In this document: positions 61,711-64,000 of the stretch, one piece after another | How positions within the stretch are numbered: the stretch's first letter is position 1 | Layout of the letters: each line of letters opens with the position of its first letter | DNA from: an uncultured Schlesneria sp. | GTDB lineage: Bacteria; Planctomycetota; Planctomycetia; Planctomycetales; Planctomycetaceae | Assembly: GCA_903904835.1 (NCBI GenBank) | Contig: CAIVEI010000088.1 | Span: forward strand, 62,001 to 126,000 | Length of the DNA: 64,000 nt | Direction of reading: 5' to 3' | The notes under the pieces: model-generated | The model's database searches: none | Seen by the model: only the letters and a program-made list of their open reading frames with translations | What the model was told of the DNA's origin: nothing | Program-made: the position numbers and the translations under genes

Positions 61711-62853
61711 ATGAAGTTGTTTATCTCTTATCGCCGAGCCGATACGCAGGACTTGGCAGATCACCTCTATGACCGACTTTCGAGTGAATTTGGTAAACAA
61801 AATGTGTTTAGAGATGTCACGACGATCCAAGGTGGGTCAGACTGGAGAAAAGAAATCAAAAAGGGCTTGCGAGATTGCACTGCGTTGCTTGTGATCATTG
61901 GCAAGTCCTGGCTCACGGCAGCGAATGAAGAAGGCAAGCGACGTCTCGACTTACCTGATGATTGGGTTCGATTTGAGATCGAAACGGCGCTAGATTGGGA
62001 TGTTCCCGTATTTCCGCTTCTGGCCAGTGATGTGAAACTTCCGACAGCCAGCGAAATGCCCGACAGCTTGAAGAGCCTTACAAACTTCCAATCACTACCG
62101 CTTCGATCAGGGTCAGAGTTTGAAAAAGATGCTAGGAACCTGATTGCCGCGCTGCGTGGTCGACGGATCGGGCGACGTATGATTATCGCTGCTTGCCTGG
62201 CCGGCTTGCTCGCGATGATCGGGGGTTTGATGATGTTGAACCGTCCGTCGCTAAACGATAATCACAAATTACACGCAAATGAAATTGCGAAATTGGAAGA
62301 GATCGAAAGGAGAATTGAAACTACCAAATCGGAATCAAACGATAAAATCGACACAATCTTTAAAGGGCCGCCAGAATTCGATTTTGAGTCACTGTCTGCG
62401 GCAAGTCTAATTATTGCTGGAGGAAGCGCTCCCCTTACCAACAAGTTAGTGAACAAAGACAACCTCGACGCCGCCAACAGGCGATTTGTGGAGGCATCAG
62501 ATCAAAGGAAGCGTGCTGCAAAAGTGCGACAGGCAGCGTTTAAGAATCTTCGTGACACTTTAGATGAACTCGCAAATCTTGATAGCACTCGCGAACTCGC
62601 TGAAAGCCAAGAGAAGATAGGAAACATTCGTGAGACGCTTCAGCACGAGTTGGGCTCACTAGACATCAACGACATTGAAAAAGGCAAATACAATTTGCAC
62701 ATGGAATTGTGGTGGGACGAATGGCACGCGGATTATTTTGCGAAATGGAAATCCTTGGATGCCAGTATTCGACAAGACATTCTGGGACTAATTTCAAATC
62801 GAAAACGGAACCTGATGGATTTGACCAAATCTTCTGCTGTCATTTCAAAATAG
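61711..62853 (+). CDS. TIR-domain protein with a membrane segment
   Basis: A 380-aa protein. The first ~140 residues are a TIR domain: KLFISYRRADTQDLADHLY (box 1), NVFRDVTTIQGGSDW (box 2), and DDWVRFEIETALDW, where the Glu is at the catalytic site of NADase TIRs. One hydrophobic segment follows (RMIIAACLAGLLAMIGGLMML, about 152-172), then a largely helical, charged C-terminal part that could be a coiled coil or sensor. TIR domains act in signalling or as NAD-depleting effectors in antiphage systems. No obvious defence partner (such as an Argonaute or a cyclase) lies beside it. The 3' end overlaps the sulfatase gene by 14 bases. Confidence 0.85.
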   Translation: MKLFISYRRADTQDLADHLYDRLSSEFGKQNVFRDVTTIQGGSDWRKEIKKGLRDCTALLVIIGKSWLTAANEEGKRRLDLPDDWVRFEIETALDWDVPVFPLLASDVKLPTASEMPDSLKSLTNFQSLPLRSGSEFEKDARNLIAALRGRRIGRRMIIAACLAGLLAMIGGLMMLNRPSLNDNHKLHANEIAKLEEIERRIETTKSESNDKIDTIFKGPPEFDFESLSAASLIIAGGSAPLTNKLVNKDNLDAANRRFVEASDQRKRAAKVRQAAFKNLRDTLDELANLDSTRELAESQEKIGNIRETLQHELGSLDINDIEKGKYNLHMELWWDEWHADYFAKWKSLDASIRQDILGLISNRKRNLMDLTKSSAVISK

Positions 62854-64000
62854 GATCGCGCAGTTCGATCATCCTCGCTCGAATCAATTGAGCCAGATGT
62901 TTGTAGGCAATCTGAGCGTCTTGCCGGTCAGAAGTGGCCAGGTTGTTTGTTTCACCTGGATCGGCTTGCAGATCATAGAGCTCGTCACGACCAGGGTTCA
63001 GAAAGTCCTGCATCAACTTCCACTGTGTCGTACGATACGAACGCATATCGGCGCGCATCGTATGCTGAACACTAAATTCCGTATAAAGATCGTCCGCACG
63101 ATTCAGTGGACCTTGCCCTGTGATGAGTGGCAGGATGGTCTGTCCGTGAATCCTGGTGTTGGCAGGAAGAGTCGTCCCGGTCGCAGATAAAATCGTCGGT
63201 AGCCAATCGAGATGCGTGATCGTTCGGTCGATTGTTTTTCCCGCTGGAATTCGCTTCGGCCAGCGGATCAAGGCAGGCACACGCAACGACGTGTCATACA
63301 TGTTTGGCCGCAGACCGGATGGAATGTGCTCAGTTGCCGGCGGATTCTCGGTCAGTATCCAGTGCCCGTTTCCTTTGTGCAGAATGCCATGATGACCGAT
63401 GTTGTACCCGTGATCACTCGTGTAGATCACCAGCGTATTGTCGCTCAATTTCAAGCGATCCAGTTCGTCAAGGATCCGTCCCAGGTTGCGATCGATAGCC
63501 GCAACGCTTCCCAGATAGTCTTTGGTCAGTTGTTTCACTTTGGAAATATTCAACTTGGGAAAATCGGGATTCGGGACTGCGGGGTCGGCGCTGGCGGACC
63601 ACTTCGCTTCGCTTTCGGGAAGGGGCGTATAAGGAGCATGTGGTTCGCGAAAATGCACAGACAGTGCGAACGGACGGCCTGAGTTCTTTCTCACAAATTC
63701 CAGGGCGTCGTCGGCCATCAAGTCGACAATGAAGCCTTTCACGGTTTGCTTTTGACCAGCAACCGTGAGCTCGGGATTTAAGGGTGTCGTACCGCCAGCC
63801 AGAAAACCCAAGAAATACTGATAACCGAACTTATCGGGCTGGAATTGTTCCTGTAATCCCAGGTGCCACTTGCCGATGAGACCCGTCTGATAATCGGCGG
63901 CAGACAGGATTCTCGGCCAGGCAACGGTCGTCGGGTCCAGACCATGCCGCGGCTCTTTGTCGGGATTCAGCCAATCGTAGATGCCGACCTCCGTACCATA
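62840..64000 (-). CDS. Sulfatase, C-terminal part (cut by window edge)
   Basis: The frame extends to the right edge of the window with no start codon, so it is N-terminally truncated and 386 codons remain. It shows LIGKWHLG, the substrate/metal region of type I sulfatases, FALSVHFREPHAPY, LGSVAAIDRNLGRIL, VIYTSDHGYNIGHHG with a metal-binding Asp-His, the segment DTSLRVPALIRWP and the C-terminal LYDLQADPGETNNLA. The CxPSR active-site cysteine or serine lies outside the window. Sulfatases are abundant in Planctomycetota and remove sulfate from polysaccharides. Its stop overlaps the TIR gene. Confidence 0.92.
   Translation of the reverse strand, partial: YGTEVGIYDWLNPDKEPRHGLDPTTVAWPRILSAADYQTGLIGKWHLGLQEQFQPDKFGYQYFLGFLAGGTTPLNPELTVAGQKQTVKGFIVDLMADDALEFVRKNSGRPFALSVHFREPHAPYTPLPESEAKWSASADPAVPNPDFPKLNISKVKQLTKDYLGSVAAIDRNLGRILDELDRLKLSDNTLVIYTSDHGYNIGHHGILHKGNGHWILTENPPATEHIPSGLRPNMYDTSLRVPALIRWPKRIPAGKTIDRTITHLDWLPTILSATGTTLPANTRIHGQTILPLITGQGPLNRADDLYTEFSVQHTMRADMRSYRTTQWKLMQDFLNPGRDELYDLQADPGETNNLATSDRQDAQIAYKHLAQLIRARMIELRDPILK

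Noticed and set aside
1-64000. tRNA or rRNA genes
   Set aside because: Scanning by eye gave no cloverleaf or rRNA segment, but a covariance-model search would be needed to be sure.

Overview
This window most likely comes from a member of the Planctomycetota, by gene content rather than by any database search. The planctomycete hallmarks are a CotH / PVC-type dehydrogenase / HEAT / cytochrome c fusion, a five-haem secreted cytochrome, ThuA and YHYH proteins, a PEP-CTERM protein (frameshifted), fasciclin repeats, two enolase-superfamily enzymes, a sulfatase, TPR and FHA proteins, and many short palindromic intergenic repeats. I saw no rRNA, tRNA or CRISPR array.

Region 1 (1-10936, all minus strand) is a defence-island-like cluster. 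It reads from right to left: a 281-aa protein weakly like BrxA, a 154-aa protein of unknown family, a 1344-aa P-loop ATPase of BrxC/PglY type, a 963-aa amino-methyltransferase with an inserted zinc ribbon, a REP-associated tyrosine transposase (RAYT), and the first ~412 codons of a PglZ-like protein that leaves the window. ATPase plus methyltransferase plus PglZ is the core of BREX/Pgl phage resistance, but the methyltransferase layout and the two small head genes do not match a subtype I can name. A ~25-bp GC-rich repeat is scattered through this region only. It lies just upstream of the methyltransferase and PglZ-like starts, further upstream of the RAYT start, and inside the RAYT gene itself.

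Region 2 (11931-22954) holds an RpiB-type isomerase lacking the usual cysteine, a secreted beta-helix protein, a PEP-CTERM gene whose sorting signal is out of frame, a lipoprotein hydrolase, a membrane glycerophosphodiesterase, a YHYH protein, a hexapeptide acetyltransferase, three small unknown genes, and a toxin-antitoxin pair whose toxin has a stop codon at codon 32. GTAG-type BIME repeats occur at 12600 and 18724.

Region 3 (23124-29843) looks like sugar-acid and carbohydrate metabolism: two divergent enolase-superfamily enzymes, an MFS transporter, a DUF4239-like membrane protein, a GH13 enzyme and a small membrane protein.

Region 4 (30170-45877) has a two-domain fasciclin protein with a strong terminator, a minus-strand run of DapA-family aldolase, five-haem cytochrome, beta-propeller dehydrogenase and frameshifted ThuA, a decayed acyltransferase-like locus, a catalase-like protein, a CpsB-type PHP phosphatase, a redoxin / cytochrome / copper monooxygenase-like protein and an aldehyde dehydrogenase.

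Region 5 (45911-55019) begins with a ~285-bp element with long inverted repeats, then the 1320-aa fusion protein and a CE15-like esterase as a pair, a low-molecular-weight phosphatase-like protein, small membrane proteins and a PMT-type glycosyltransferase.

Region 6 (55020-64000) has a repeat-rich 1.2-kb gap with a 15-bp minisatellite, then a group that may be functionally related (membrane protein, 977-aa TPR protein, FHA protein, zinc-ribbon membrane protein, TIR-transmembrane protein), and finally a sulfatase that runs off the right edge.
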